From assembly GCF_020404765.1 (NCBI RefSeq), contig NZ_JAIVEM010000052.1:1-64000 (forward strand): DNA of 64,000 nucleotides, read 5' to 3'. Shown here in pieces: positions 53,990-62,932 of the stretch. The notes below the pieces were generated by a model. That model made no database searches and had not been told where the DNA came from. It saw only the letters and a list, made by a program, of their open reading frames with translations. This stretch comes from Paenibacillus sp. BJ-4. GTDB lineage: Bacteria; Bacillota; Bacilli; Paenibacillales; Paenibacillaceae. Within the stretch, counting starts at the first letter, position 1, and every line of letters begins with the position of its first letter. The translations under genes were made by a program, and so were the position numbers.

Positions 53990-55506
53990 CCGCTGTACAT
54001 TCACATTCCATGAGTGAAAAGGTTCGAAAACGCGCGGACTTGGCCCTGAATGACGATTTTCTGCGCAAAGCTGTTCGTTTTACAACAGAGCGGCTGCGTA
54101 GCGGCAAGCAGGTGGCTTCCACGCAACATGGACACTGGGAGGAATGGCGTGAGCGAGGACGCCAAATTCGGCTGCATACCATTGCTCACTTGGATTATTA
54201 CTTGAATCTATTCGTGGAAAATGCCCGTGCCAACGGGGTGCACATCCATTTTGCCGATACAGCAGCCGATGCCGTACGCATTACACTGGATATTGCTGCC
54301 CACAGTCAGGCCCGCTCCGTCGTCAAATCCAAGTCGATGGTGTCGGAGGAGCTGCATTTAAATCAGGCGCTGGAAGCGGCAGACATTGAGACGATTGAAA
54401 GTGACCTCGGTGAATATATTATTCAACTGACCGGGGAAGCCCCATCTCACATCGTTATTCCCGCGATTCACAAAAACCGCTATCAGATTGCCGAGCTGCT
54501 GTCCAAAGAAGCAGGGGAGGAACTGTCTGCAGATACAACGGTATTGGCGGGTTTTGTCCGCAAAAAGCTGCGTGAAAAGTTCCTGGAGGCGGATATTGGC
54601 ATGACAGGCTGTAATTTTGCCATCGCGGAGACAGGTTCCATGGTCCTGTTTGAAAATGAAGGCAATGCGCGGATGGTATCGACCTTGCCCAAAACGCAGA
54701 TTACACTGATGGGCATGGAGCGGATTATTCCATCCTGGACGGATTTGGAAGTGATGGCTACCTTGCTGCCACGATCGGCTACCGGACAGAAGCTGACTAT
54801 GTACATGTCTTGTATTTCAGGCCCACGGCGCAGCCAGGATGCCGATGGACCGGAGGAAATGCACATCATCATCGTTGATAACGGACGTTCGCTTCAGCTA
54901 GGCAATCCCGAGTTTCAAGAGTTGCTGAACTGCATTCGCTGCGGGGCTTGCCTGAACGCCTGTCCGGTTTACCGACACATTGGCGGGCATGCGTATGGCG
55001 GGACATATAGTGGCCCTATCGGTGCGGTGCTTACGCCTGCTCTGCATGGCAACATTAAAGAGTGGAATGATATTGCGAGTGCGTCCAGTCTGTGTGGTGC
55101 GTGTTATGAAGCCTGTCCGGTCAAAATACCACTGCATGACATGCTGGTTTATTTGCGTAAACGCAAGGTGGAGGCGGGACAAGGAGATAAGCTGGAAACG
55201 GCAGGGATGAAAGGTTTTGCGACAGTGGTTTCCAGCTCGAAGCGATTCGCAGCAGCGATACGGCTGGGACAGATTGCCCAGAAAGCGGTCGTCCGTAAGG
55301 GCGAAATTACCCTTAAGCTGGGCCCATTAAAGGGCTGGAATACGTACCGTGTGGCTCCTTCTCTGGCGAAAAAATCCTTCCGTCAGCAATGGAATACACT
55401 CGAACGCGAGCTGGAGCAGGAACGCAACGTGATGCAGCCGGACATTCTTAGCCGAATGGAGACAATTTTGGCCGATAGAAGTAAAGGAGGGACGCAGCGT
55501 GAATGA
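53986..55506 (+). CDS. lutB: L-lactate oxidation iron-sulfur protein LutB
   Basis: 506 residues. N-terminal LUD domain (IETIESDLGEYIIQLTGEAP, TGCNFAIAETGSMVLFENEG) followed by two 4Fe-4S motifs, CIRCGACLNACPVYRHIGG and LCGACYEACPVKIP near residues 310-370. ATGA overlap with lutA and an eight-base overlap with lutC. It carries electrons in the LutABC lactate oxidase complex. Confidence 0.94.
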   Translation: MTAVHSHSMSEKVRKRADLALNDDFLRKAVRFTTERLRSGKQVASTQHGHWEEWRERGRQIRLHTIAHLDYYLNLFVENARANGVHIHFADTAADAVRITLDIAAHSQARSVVKSKSMVSEELHLNQALEAADIETIESDLGEYIIQLTGEAPSHIVIPAIHKNRYQIAELLSKEAGEELSADTTVLAGFVRKKLREKFLEADIGMTGCNFAIAETGSMVLFENEGNARMVSTLPKTQITLMGMERIIPSWTDLEVMATLLPRSATGQKLTMYMSCISGPRRSQDADGPEEMHIIIVDNGRSLQLGNPEFQELLNCIRCGACLNACPVYRHIGGHAYGGTYSGPIGAVLTPALHGNIKEWNDIASASSLCGACYEACPVKIPLHDMLVYLRKRKVEAGQGDKLETAGMKGFATVVSSSKRFAAAIRLGQIAQKAVVRKGEITLKLGPLKGWNTYRVAPSLAKKSFRQQWNTLERELEQERNVMQPDILSRMETILADRSKGGTQRE

Positions 55507-56254
55507 ACAGAGTAATCCTTCTGCGCAAGCAAAAGTGGCCCATGAAGTGTGGCTTCATCAAATGGAAGCAAAATCCCGTGCCAAGCAGGCACGCTTTATG
55601 GATGGCATTGCAACGCGGCTCAAGCGTCCGCGACAGACGGAGCCACCGATACAGCCGTTTCGCGGCGCACCTGCATTTTGGCACGAATTTGAATGGAGCG
55701 TGGAGCAGCGCATCGAGGAGTTTACCGCCAACTTTACAAGTGTTGGCGGGCATGTCGTACGTCTGCCGAGTCTGGAGCATTCGGCAGACTGGATCGCGCG
55801 CAAGGCGCAGGAACTGGGAGCGGCCTATATCGTTCGGCAGAATGAGCCGGACCTGGATACGCTCCAGCTGGAAGCCGCGCTGCCGGAAGTCCATCTATCG
55901 GTGTGGAACACCGATCCGGTCGAGGACTGGAAGGCTCGCGCCGCGGAGGCAGATATCGGCATCGTCATGGCCGATGAGGCCGCTGCCTACACCGGCTCGG
56001 TAGCGGTGCTATCCTCGCCGGCCAAGGGCCGCTCGGTCAGTTTGCTGCCGACCGTGCTGATCATTCTCCTGCCGGTGGAGCGTCTGCGAACGCGACTCGG
56101 CGAAATTTTAGTTCGTTTTGACGAAGCCGGGCGCGAGCAACTGCCCGCAGGTATTCATTTTATTACCGGACCCAGCCGTTCGTCGGATATTGAAAATGAT
56201 CTGACCATCGGCGTGCATGGGCCGGGTATTGTTTATACGCTGTTGATCGGCTAG
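55499..56254 (+). CDS. lutC: L-lactate oxidation LUD-domain protein LutC
   Basis: 251 residues from GTG, seven bases after AAAGGAGGG. LUD domain: DIGIVMADEAAAYTGSVAV, FITGPSRSSDIENDL and IGVHGPGIVYTLLIG. Third component of LutABC. The complex would consume the L-lactate made from rhamnose by the upstream dehydrogenase. GC-rich relative to the collagen region. Confidence 0.94.
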   Translation: MNEQSNPSAQAKVAHEVWLHQMEAKSRAKQARFMDGIATRLKRPRQTEPPIQPFRGAPAFWHEFEWSVEQRIEEFTANFTSVGGHVVRLPSLEHSADWIARKAQELGAAYIVRQNEPDLDTLQLEAALPEVHLSVWNTDPVEDWKARAAEADIGIVMADEAAAYTGSVAVLSSPAKGRSVSLLPTVLIILLPVERLRTRLGEILVRFDEAGREQLPAGIHFITGPSRSSDIENDLTIGVHGPGIVYTLLIG

Positions 56255-56266
56255 GGGGTACGCTGT

Positions 56267-56587
56267 TTAACGAGCATGATATAGCGGAAAACGGGTTTCA
56301 AAATCCGTTTGTCTGCGATTGCTTCTCACCGAAATGCGGCCATCGTGCAGCTCGGTAATGCTTTTTGTAATGGCAAGCCCCAGCCCGGTGCCTCCGGTTG
56401 CCTTGGAACGTGATTTGTCCACCCGGTAAAAGCGTTCAAACAAATGGGGGATATCTTCCACCGGAATGGGGGTGCCGCAATTGGTGCAGATCACTACCGC
56501 TTCATCGCCTTCACGTCCTACGGTAATATCGAGGCGCTTGCCATCTTTTCCATATCGAATAGCGTTGGAAATCTTATTGAACTTTCT
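56267..56587 (-). pseudogene. C-terminal remnant of a sensor histidine kinase
   Basis: About 106 residues of a HATPase_c domain: N-box KISNAIRYG near its start, then VEDIPHLFERFYRVDKSRS (F box), GGTGLGLAITKSITELHDG (G2 box). An in-frame TAG/TAA pair at about 56588 stands where the domain should continue upstream; the H box, sensor and membrane parts are gone and no response regulator is adjacent. Truncated gene left by deletion. Confidence 0.85.
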
Positions 56588-56673
56588 CTATTAAAAGATA
56601 AAGTTCTTAACAATCCGAAAGGATAGGGCCTAAGAAACGCTTATCAACTTCTTAACATTTGTTAAGAAATAAG

Positions 56674-56722
56674 AAAAAGAACTACCATAGCCTCAATATG
56701 AGTGGCATGGAAGTTCTTTTTT
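56674..56722. terminator. Bidirectional terminator after the CHRD gene
   Basis: AAAAAGAACTACCAT / ATGGAAGTTCTTTTTT hairpin between the kinase remnant and the CHRD gene stop at 56741. Confidence 0.82.
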
Positions 56723-56740
56723 AATACTCATGTCCATTTG

Positions 56741-57166
56741 TTATTTGCAACGTCTGGTTTGTTCACGTCTGATTTGTCCGCGAATGGCTCCGTTCGGATG
56801 ACGAATGGTGTGAACATTGACATAAGCATTGCCCTCTCTGATTTGACATACCAAATCATAAATGGTTCTGCCTCTGAGCGGACCAGTGAGATCACACGCA
56901 CGCAGCACGCCTCTAACAACGCCTCTTCTAACGGTTATCCCGAACTTCGAAGGGCCAAACAGTGTAGCAACAACAGGGCCATTTTCACCTCTGCGTCCTA
57001 GATGAATATGCGCTTGGGTTACCCGCGAGATATTGCGCACAGTCAGCTCGAAGCTTAATTGTTGGCTGGCAGGACGGTAACGAAATTCGGCAGTTCCTGT
57101 CGCATTTGTTCTGACCGGAGGTACTTCATTAGCTCCCTTTAAAATGGCTCTAAATTTATTAGACAT
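56741..57166 (-). CDS. CHRD-domain protein
   Basis: About 141 residues from the ATG at 57166, after AAAGGAGGAG. CHRD fold: FRAILKGANEVPPVRTNATG, ISRVTQAHIHLGRRGENGPV and VNVHTIRHPNGAIRGQI. No signal peptide. Bacterial CHRD proteins are of unknown role; some are found on spores. It is divergent from the unknown protein at 57336, which also lacks a signal peptide. Confidence 0.85.
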   Translation of the reverse strand: MSNKFRAILKGANEVPPVRTNATGTAEFRYRPASQQLSFELTVRNISRVTQAHIHLGRRGENGPVVATLFGPSKFGITVRRGVVRGVLRACDLTGPLRGRTIYDLVCQIREGNAYVNVHTIRHPNGAIRGQIRREQTRRCK

Positions 57167-57335
57167 TACACTCCTCCTTTCCCAGTATTGGTTTAGTGTA
57201 TTCATAGAACCAGAGAAAGGGCCGCACATTCGCCTAATCATAAGAAGTTGTGTGTTTTACAAGTGATTTAGTCCAAGCATCCAAACGATCTTTTTCATAA
57301 TCTATTAGTATCTGGTAGAGAGAGGGGGGAAAACT

Positions 57336-57758
57336 ATGGGGACATTTATTGATGGAAAAACATCTCAAAACGCTTCATTTGCAAACTCCATTTTTATTCC
57401 GATCACTGTTGTGAATGCGCCTCAATTATTTGGACAGATCGGATTAAACACACTGGGAATTACAGGTACGCCACGGGTTCTGCTTAAAGGCACCGTTTCA
57501 CTTCAACTTCCGCTTGCTTTACTAGGAATTACAATAACCATTGTAAGAGGCACGTTGCCAACCGATCCTCTCGTTTATTCGGCAACGTCTACGTTCAGCT
57601 TAAGTATACCGGCTCCACAGGTCATTACGTTCTCGGCTGATGACTTTAACCCGCCGATTACACCACAATTGGTGTATACAGCTTTTGTTTCTTCTAACCT
57701 GCTGGGTACGGTACGGGTAGGTCCAGAGAGCTTCGACGGTATTTTGGTTGGAGACTAA
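57336..57758 (+). CDS. Unknown beta-rich protein
   Basis: 140 residues after GAGAGGGGGG. Alternating hydrophobic segments (VLLKGTVSLQLPLALLGITI, VITFSADDFNPPITPQLVYT) suggest a beta-sandwich. No signal, membrane anchor or motif known to me. Its size, lack of signal and style resemble the stand-alone domain at 38464, but no direct sequence match is visible. A spore-coat or exosporium role is a guess. Confidence 0.7.
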   Translation: MGTFIDGKTSQNASFANSIFIPITVVNAPQLFGQIGLNTLGITGTPRVLLKGTVSLQLPLALLGITITIVRGTLPTDPLVYSATSTFSLSIPAPQVITFSADDFNPPITPQLVYTAFVSSNLLGTVRVGPESFDGILVGD

Positions 57759-57805
57759 TGTCGCTACTAAATACAGTAATTGTGAAATAAAGAATTTAGA
57801 TTCAC

Positions 57806-57838
57806 GAAGCTTCGCAGATGTACCTGCGAAGCTTTTTT
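57806..57838 (+). terminator. Terminator after the unknown protein gene
   Basis: AAGCTTCGCAG / CTGCGAAGCTTTTTT hairpin. Confidence 0.9.
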
Positions 57839-57970
57839 GTGCTGCTTTTCTTTTGCATAGAAATCAAATAGGTACAAACTTGTATCTATGTGGTAAAATA
57901 ATGTATGCGCTTACAATAAAATTTAAAATGCTCTTTTAGTACAATATAAACTTTGGAGGAGGAATGAAGA

Positions 57971-59131
57971 TTGAAGTGGAAAAAAGGATTGACAGGTATG
58001 CTTTTAGCTGCTTTTTTATGTGGTGCACCAAGTTTGGGCGTAGCTACGCCGGCATATGCAGCCACTGGCGAGTACAAGTTTGATTTTGGGGGAGGCACGG
58101 TCGAAGCGGGCTATACCGGAGTGAGCGCTTCGCTGTCCTACGACAAGGCACGTGGCTATGGTTTCCGTACTCCTGAGAATATGCGCAATGTCAGTGCCTC
58201 TGGGACTGGAGTGGCTAGTGATGCGGTACAATTTATGGCTACCGGAACAAAAAGTCAAAACACCTTTGATGTTGATCTTCCTCCCGGGTTATATGAGGTA
58301 TCGGTTACGTTAGGAAATACCTCTCGTTCGAGTATTGCCGCCGAGGGTGTGTATCAGGTTATTAATATGACAGGGAATGGAGCGAAAGATCGCTTTCAAA
58401 TTCCGGTGACAGACGGACAGCTCAACCTGCTGGTTACAGAAGGCAAAGAGGGTGCAGCTTTTACACTCAGTGCATTGGAAGTCAGGCAATTGTCTAGCAG
58501 CCCGGTTACCAATCGAACGATTTATATCGGCGGGGATTCTACCGTATGTAACTACTATCCGCTAGATAGCAGCGTGCAGGCCGGGTGGGGGCAACTGCTG
58601 CCAGCGTTTGTGAATAAGAATACTTTCCAAATTCGCAATATGGCTTCAGGCGGCCAAATTGCTAGAGGCTTCCATCAGGATGGTCAGTTGGAGGCCATTG
58701 TGAAATATATTAAGCCGGGAGATTATTTTATTCTGCAGTTAGGCATTAATGATACCAATCCAAAGCATAATGAAAGCGAAGCGGAGTTTAAGAACTGGAT
58801 GCGGGATATGATCCGTCAGGTCAAGGCCAAAGGAGCGACTGTAGTACTGTCGACACCGCAAGGCCGAGCTACTGATTTTAATGCGAACAATGTACACAAC
58901 GCTGAAAACAGATGGTATAGAAGTTCTATTTTGGCGTTGGCTCAAGAGGAACAAACACCTTTGGTCGATCTGAACGTTCTGAGCTCAGCTTATTTCACTT
59001 CTATTCGCAAAGAGGCTACACTCGCCCTCTATATGAATGGAGACACGCTTCATCCGAACTTTGCAGGTGCAAGGGAGCTGGCACGATTGGTAGCGCAGGA
59101 TTTAAAAAGACAGGGTTTGAGCGGATTCTGA
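57971..59131 (+). CDS. Secreted SGNH esterase, rhamnogalacturonan acetylesterase-like
   Basis: 386 residues from TTG after GGAGGAGG. Signal peptide through about residue 30 (ATPAYAATG cleavage region). Residues 35-175 form a beta-sandwich (YKFDFGGGTVEAGYTGVSAS), and the SGNH hydrolase follows: block I IYIGGDSTVCNY, block III QLGINDTNP and block V DTLHPNFAG with catalytic Ser, Asn, and Asp-His. Resembles YesT/RhgT, which deacetylate pectic rhamnogalacturonan. Its position near the rhamnose genes fits use of plant pectin. Confidence 0.88.
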   Translation: MKWKKGLTGMLLAAFLCGAPSLGVATPAYAATGEYKFDFGGGTVEAGYTGVSASLSYDKARGYGFRTPENMRNVSASGTGVASDAVQFMATGTKSQNTFDVDLPPGLYEVSVTLGNTSRSSIAAEGVYQVINMTGNGAKDRFQIPVTDGQLNLLVTEGKEGAAFTLSALEVRQLSSSPVTNRTIYIGGDSTVCNYYPLDSSVQAGWGQLLPAFVNKNTFQIRNMASGGQIARGFHQDGQLEAIVKYIKPGDYFILQLGINDTNPKHNESEAEFKNWMRDMIRQVKAKGATVVLSTPQGRATDFNANNVHNAENRWYRSSILALAQEEQTPLVDLNVLSSAYFTSIRKEATLALYMNGDTLHPNFAGARELARLVAQDLKRQGLSGF

Positions 59132-59271
59132 GTTTACAGTTGGGATTTTGGGGTTGTCCCTAAAGTAACTTCTCTACCGAATAAGACAGTCCTGTTTATT
59201 TGGAACAATGGTCCGTTCGCGGAACGTCCACACGAGCGTCAACGCATATCCTACTCGAAAAACAACGGGGG

Positions 59272-59280
59272 TGATATAAT
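59272..59280 (+). promoter_or_regulatory. Extended -10 promoter of the alkyltransferase-like gene
   Basis: TGATATAAT (TG-N-TATAAT form) about 40 bases before the start codon; the 188-base gap 59132-59319 shows nothing else. Confidence 0.6.
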
Positions 59281-59319
59281 TTGTAGAAAAAGCAATAGTA
59301 ATGCAGGAGGAATCAGAGC

Positions 59320-59643
59320 ATGCAGCCTTTCACTACCCGTGTGCTTCAAATTATATTGCTGATCCCTGAGGGAAAAGTAATGACTTATGGGCAAATTGCG
59401 GCAGAAGCCGGCAGTCCGAGAGGAGCCAGGCAGGTAGTCCGCATTTTGCATTCACTAAGCCAAAAACATCGGCTTCCCTGGCATAGAGTAGTTAACCGCT
59501 TGGGCGAGATTGCTTTGCAGGAGGACGGGGCCGCATCGTTGCAGCGTCTGTATTTGGAGGAAGAAGGCATACGTTTTAATGCAAACGGACGTATCCCGCT
59601 GGATCAATATCTGTATGATCCGCAGGCGGAGATGGAAGAATAG
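59320..59643 (+). CDS. Alkyltransferase-like DNA repair protein (ATL)
   Basis: 107 residues, MGMT C-terminal DNA-binding fold: GKVMTYGQIAAEAGSPRGAR and the active-site loop LPWHRVVNRLG, where Trp replaces the catalytic Cys of PCHRV. ATL proteins bind O6-alkylguanine without removing the alkyl group and hand the lesion to nucleotide excision repair. AGGAGGAAT precedes the ATG. Confidence 0.9.
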   Translation: MQPFTTRVLQIILLIPEGKVMTYGQIAAEAGSPRGARQVVRILHSLSQKHRLPWHRVVNRLGEIALQEDGAASLQRLYLEEEGIRFNANGRIPLDQYLYDPQAEMEE

Positions 59644-59673
59644 GCGAGGTAAAGCGAAGATTGGATTATCACC

Positions 59674-59722
59674 AAAAGAGCCGGGACAAATCGTAGTTTG
59701 ATTTGTCCCGGCTCTTTTTAAT
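59674..59722. terminator. Bidirectional terminator
   Basis: AAAAGAGCCGGGACAAATC / GATTTGTCCCGGCTCTTTT perfect 18-base-pair stem between convergent genes. Confidence 0.93.
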
Positions 59723-59784
59723 CTAGCATGTCATGCGGCGATAGGGATGCCCGTTCATATATAGCCTAAAATTCGCCTGTCGGC

Positions 59785-59973
59785 TTATCCAATCAGGTGC
59801 TGCTGATTCCGCTGGGCAAGATGAAAAGAAATACTGTTCATCAGCGGTATATCGTTATTTTTCCGTGCTTCCCGGATCAATTGCATCTTTTGCTGTTCCG
59901 ATTCACGTAAAAAACGGGTCATCCACAAATCAGACGGTTCGTTAGTAGTTGTCATGCGAGATTCTTTTATCAT
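59785..59973 (-). CDS. Small protein of unknown function
   Basis: 62 residues, charged and helical (FLRESEQQKMQLIREARKNN), no signal or span. AGGAGGGTTAATAG precedes the ATG at 59973, a good site that supports a real gene. Confidence 0.65.
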   Translation of the reverse strand: MIKESRMTTTNEPSDLWMTRFLRESEQQKMQLIREARKNNDIPLMNSISFHLAQRNQQHLIG

Positions 59974-60068
59974 CTATTAACCCTCCTAGTGAGCGGCTGT
60001 TATTCTTTCTCTAGTATATGTCCCAAACCTTAATAGATGCTGTTGTTTTCCTTAAAATTAGCTGAAAA

Positions 60069-60088
60069 TCAGGTAAAGTTCAGGTAAA
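60069..60088 (+). promoter_or_regulatory. Two direct TCAGGTAAA repeats, one helical turn apart
   Basis: TCAGGTAAA at 60069-60077 and again at 60080-60088 (11-base period) lie about 200 bases before the export operon. Such spacing is typical of OmpR/PhoB-family response-regulator sites. Candidate only. Confidence 0.5.
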
Positions 60089-60291
60089 AACAGACTAAAT
60101 CTGATATTTTCAGTGCACGATGGGGCTTAGGTACGATTGGAGTGAAAGCAAAGGTTACAAAAATGTATTGTTTTTACACCTTGTACCTACATAAACCGGA
60201 AAGTACAATAGATTGCGATAGAGAGTGGAAATTTCTGTCGAATTGAATTGAAATGATGCGAATAACGCACGGAAAGGGGAGAAATTCATCT

Positions 60292-61455
60292 ATGAAGCAA
60301 AAAGCGGCTGCCACGCTGCTTGTATTGTCCTTATCAGCAGGTCTGGCCTCGACTGTCCAAGCCGACAGTGCGCCCGGAAATACATCAGCAAGTACGTCAG
60401 GTGCTTCATCTTCTGAGGTTACATCAAAGACAGCATCCACAACGGGACAGGCTTTGCCTACATTAACACTTAAGCAGGCAGCAGAATGGGCACAGACCAA
60501 CAGCTACAACACGCGTACCACCGAGCGTGATATAGAGCGTCGCAGAATCGAGTTTAAGAATGCGGAAAAGAGTCTGGGAAATTCATTCGTCGATTTTATA
60601 GACGGTGAATTTGTTGATGATGACGTTTCCTGGAGAAATTATAATTCGTCGACGTTATCTTATCTAGCCAGTAAAAAGCAGGCCCAGTACGCCAAAGATC
60701 AGATTTATTTTAACGTGATGAAAAGCTACCAGAGCGTGTTTGTAGCAGAGAATCAAGTGAAAAATGATCTGGAAGCGCTTGAAATTGCAAAAGCGGAGGA
60801 ACAGATTGCACTCGCCAAGTTTGCCCGCGGGAAGCTGTCTGAGTATGCGAAAAACGAGAGCGTGCAGGCTAGAAGTCAGGCACAGCAGACCATAGAGCAG
60901 AGCAAGATAGCGCTGCAAAAATCACGGGATGCACTGAATTTTCTCATGGGTCAGCCTAACGGAACAGTCTATGAGTTAGTGGATCGGCCTGTGTATAAGG
61001 AACCGAAGAAACTGGATATAGAAATACATATACAACAGCTGATGGATATGAATCCGAATTTATGGAAGCTGGAAGACAACATCAAGACTTCGGAACTCAA
61101 TGTAAGATATTTTGACTTTAACAGCGGCGCCAGTGCTTATGATCTGGCCAAGTTGGATATCGATACAGCTAAAGACGAGCTGGACAAGGGACAAAAGGAT
61201 TTTGCCGAATCGCTCCGCAATCTTTATGCCACGGTCAAGGAAAACCAAAAAAAATACGTACAACTGGAAGAAAGTCTGCGTACGGCCAAAGAGGGACTGG
61301 AGTTGTCACGCAAAAAGTGGGCCAGAGGCTTAATTATTGAGCTGGAGCTGAAAAATAGCCAGTTGAAGGTGGACCAAATTGAACGGCAAATGGAAGAACT
61401 GGCGATTGAGTTGAATCAGAATGAGTACACGTTGAACAAGCCATGGAGCACATAG
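60292..61455 (+). CDS. TolC-like efflux protein of a Gram-positive
   Basis: 387 residues from the ATG at 60292 after GGAAAGGGGAG. Signal peptide ending AGLASTVQA. Ser/Thr-rich linker, then long coiled-coil helices (ALEIAKAEEQIALAKFARGK, KENQKKYVQLEESLRTAKEG) in the two-fold repeat of the outer membrane efflux (TolC) family. Bacteria without an outer membrane do carry such proteins; here it probably forms a cell-wall-spanning adaptor with the MacA-like protein. First gene of the operon. Confidence 0.84.
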   Translation: MKQKAAATLLVLSLSAGLASTVQADSAPGNTSASTSGASSSEVTSKTASTTGQALPTLTLKQAAEWAQTNSYNTRTTERDIERRRIEFKNAEKSLGNSFVDFIDGEFVDDDVSWRNYNSSTLSYLASKKQAQYAKDQIYFNVMKSYQSVFVAENQVKNDLEALEIAKAEEQIALAKFARGKLSEYAKNESVQARSQAQQTIEQSKIALQKSRDALNFLMGQPNGTVYELVDRPVYKEPKKLDIEIHIQQLMDMNPNLWKLEDNIKTSELNVRYFDFNSGASAYDLAKLDIDTAKDELDKGQKDFAESLRNLYATVKENQKKYVQLEESLRTAKEGLELSRKKWARGLIIELELKNSQLKVDQIERQMEELAIELNQNEYTLNKPWST

Positions 61456-61468
61456 GGAGGAAACGGCG

Positions 61469-62926
61469 TTGGCAGAAACGGTTTTAAACGATGCTTTAAT
61501 CAAGTTACGGAGAAAACGGAGAAAGAAATGGATCTGGACTGCAATTGTTCTGTTGGTTGTAGGCGGGGGCGGAACGGCAGTATATATGAATCTGCCCAAG
61601 GAGCAGGCCGCACCAATGGTTCAGGACGAGACTCTTAAAGTGGAGCGCGGGGATGTGAGCGAGAAGCTGGATACGTCCGGCACAGTGCAAGCGTCCAAGG
61701 AAGTAAAGCTGAACTTCACGAGCGCAGGTGAAAATAAGCTGGCAGCGGTACATGTGAAAGCCGGGGACAAGGTAAAAAAAGGACAGGTGTTAGCGCTTCT
61801 GGACAGTTCTGAAATTAAAATGAAAATCCAGAGTGCGTCTGATAATTTGGAAATATCCAAATCCAAGCTGGCAGAATTGGAGAAGGGGCCAAAGGCGGAG
61901 GATATTGAAATACAGGAGACAAACGTACTTCGGGCCAAAATGGCTGTCGATACAGCCAAGGAATCATTTGAGCTGGAAGAAGCTGAAAGTCAGAAGAAGG
62001 CTTCCCAAAAGCAGTTACAGCAGGCACAGAAGGCATATGATGATCAAAAGTTTTTACATGATGCCGGGGCAGTGTCCAACAGCGAATTGGAGCAGGCAGA
62101 GCAAGCGCTCGATAAAGCACAGACGGACTATGATGGTCTGGATTTACAATTCCGCAAAATCATGTCACAAAAGCGTCGCGCCATCTCAGAGGCTGAAATT
62201 GGCTACCGTTCGGCTAAGGCTGAGCTTCGCAAGACTCAGGTTCCGGCTGATGCTTCCAATATTCAAGCCTCGCGGATAGAGGTTCGAAGACTGGCGACTG
62301 AGCTGGAGCAGAAAAAAAATGAACTTAACAAGCTTCAGGTCACGGCACCGTGGGACGGAGTGATCTTGAAGGTGAACGGGGATGTCGGAACCAGTCCGAC
62401 GGCTCCATTTATTGTCATGAATAACTCGGATTCCAACGATCTTAAGGTGGTTGTGAAGGTTAGTCAAACCGACATTGTCAAGGTGAAAAAAGGTCTTTCG
62501 GCGGTGTTATCCACCAATGCATATCCGGGTGAATCTTTTCCGGGGAAAGTACAATTCGTTTCACCGGAGGCATCTACAGATGAAGGGATGACGACGTATC
62601 TGATGGAGCTGTCCGTTCATGACCCGAAAGGGAAGCTTAAAACAGGTATGATTATGAATGTGGCCGTTATTTTGGGAGTGCACAAAAATGTACTGTTCGT
62701 ACCTGCGACTGCGCTGAGATCCGAAGGTGGACAGGATGGCGTCTATCTTGCTGCGAATCCTGCAAATCCGGGGGCGCGCATGTTCAAGCCCGTAGAGCTT
62801 GGATTTTACACGCCAGACCGGGTTGAACTGAAATCGGGTGTAAAGGAGGGCGACACGATTGTCATACCAGCTCCTGAAGCACCGCCAGACCCTTCCAACA
62901 TGGGTGGCATGCAGGGAGGATTTTAA
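61469..62926 (+). CDS. MacA/HlyD-type membrane fusion protein
   Basis: 485 residues from TTG after GGGAGG. One N-terminal span (WIWTAIVLLVVGGGG). Lipoyl halves (AAVHVKAGDKVKKGQVLALL and VTAPWDGVILKVNGDVG) around a coiled-coil hairpin (residues about 130-285), then a beta-barrel and a C-terminal Gly/Met-rich tail. Partner of the MacB ATPase/permease that follows. Substrate unknown; MacB-type pumps export antibiotics, peptides or lipids. Confidence 0.9.
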   Translation: MAETVLNDALIKLRRKRRKKWIWTAIVLLVVGGGGTAVYMNLPKEQAAPMVQDETLKVERGDVSEKLDTSGTVQASKEVKLNFTSAGENKLAAVHVKAGDKVKKGQVLALLDSSEIKMKIQSASDNLEISKSKLAELEKGPKAEDIEIQETNVLRAKMAVDTAKESFELEEAESQKKASQKQLQQAQKAYDDQKFLHDAGAVSNSELEQAEQALDKAQTDYDGLDLQFRKIMSQKRRAISEAEIGYRSAKAELRKTQVPADASNIQASRIEVRRLATELEQKKNELNKLQVTAPWDGVILKVNGDVGTSPTAPFIVMNNSDSNDLKVVVKVSQTDIVKVKKGLSAVLSTNAYPGESFPGKVQFVSPEASTDEGMTTYLMELSVHDPKGKLKTGMIMNVAVILGVHKNVLFVPATALRSEGGQDGVYLAANPANPGARMFKPVELGFYTPDRVELKSGVKEGDTIVIPAPEAPPDPSNMGGMQGGF

Positions 62927-62932
62927 TAGGTC

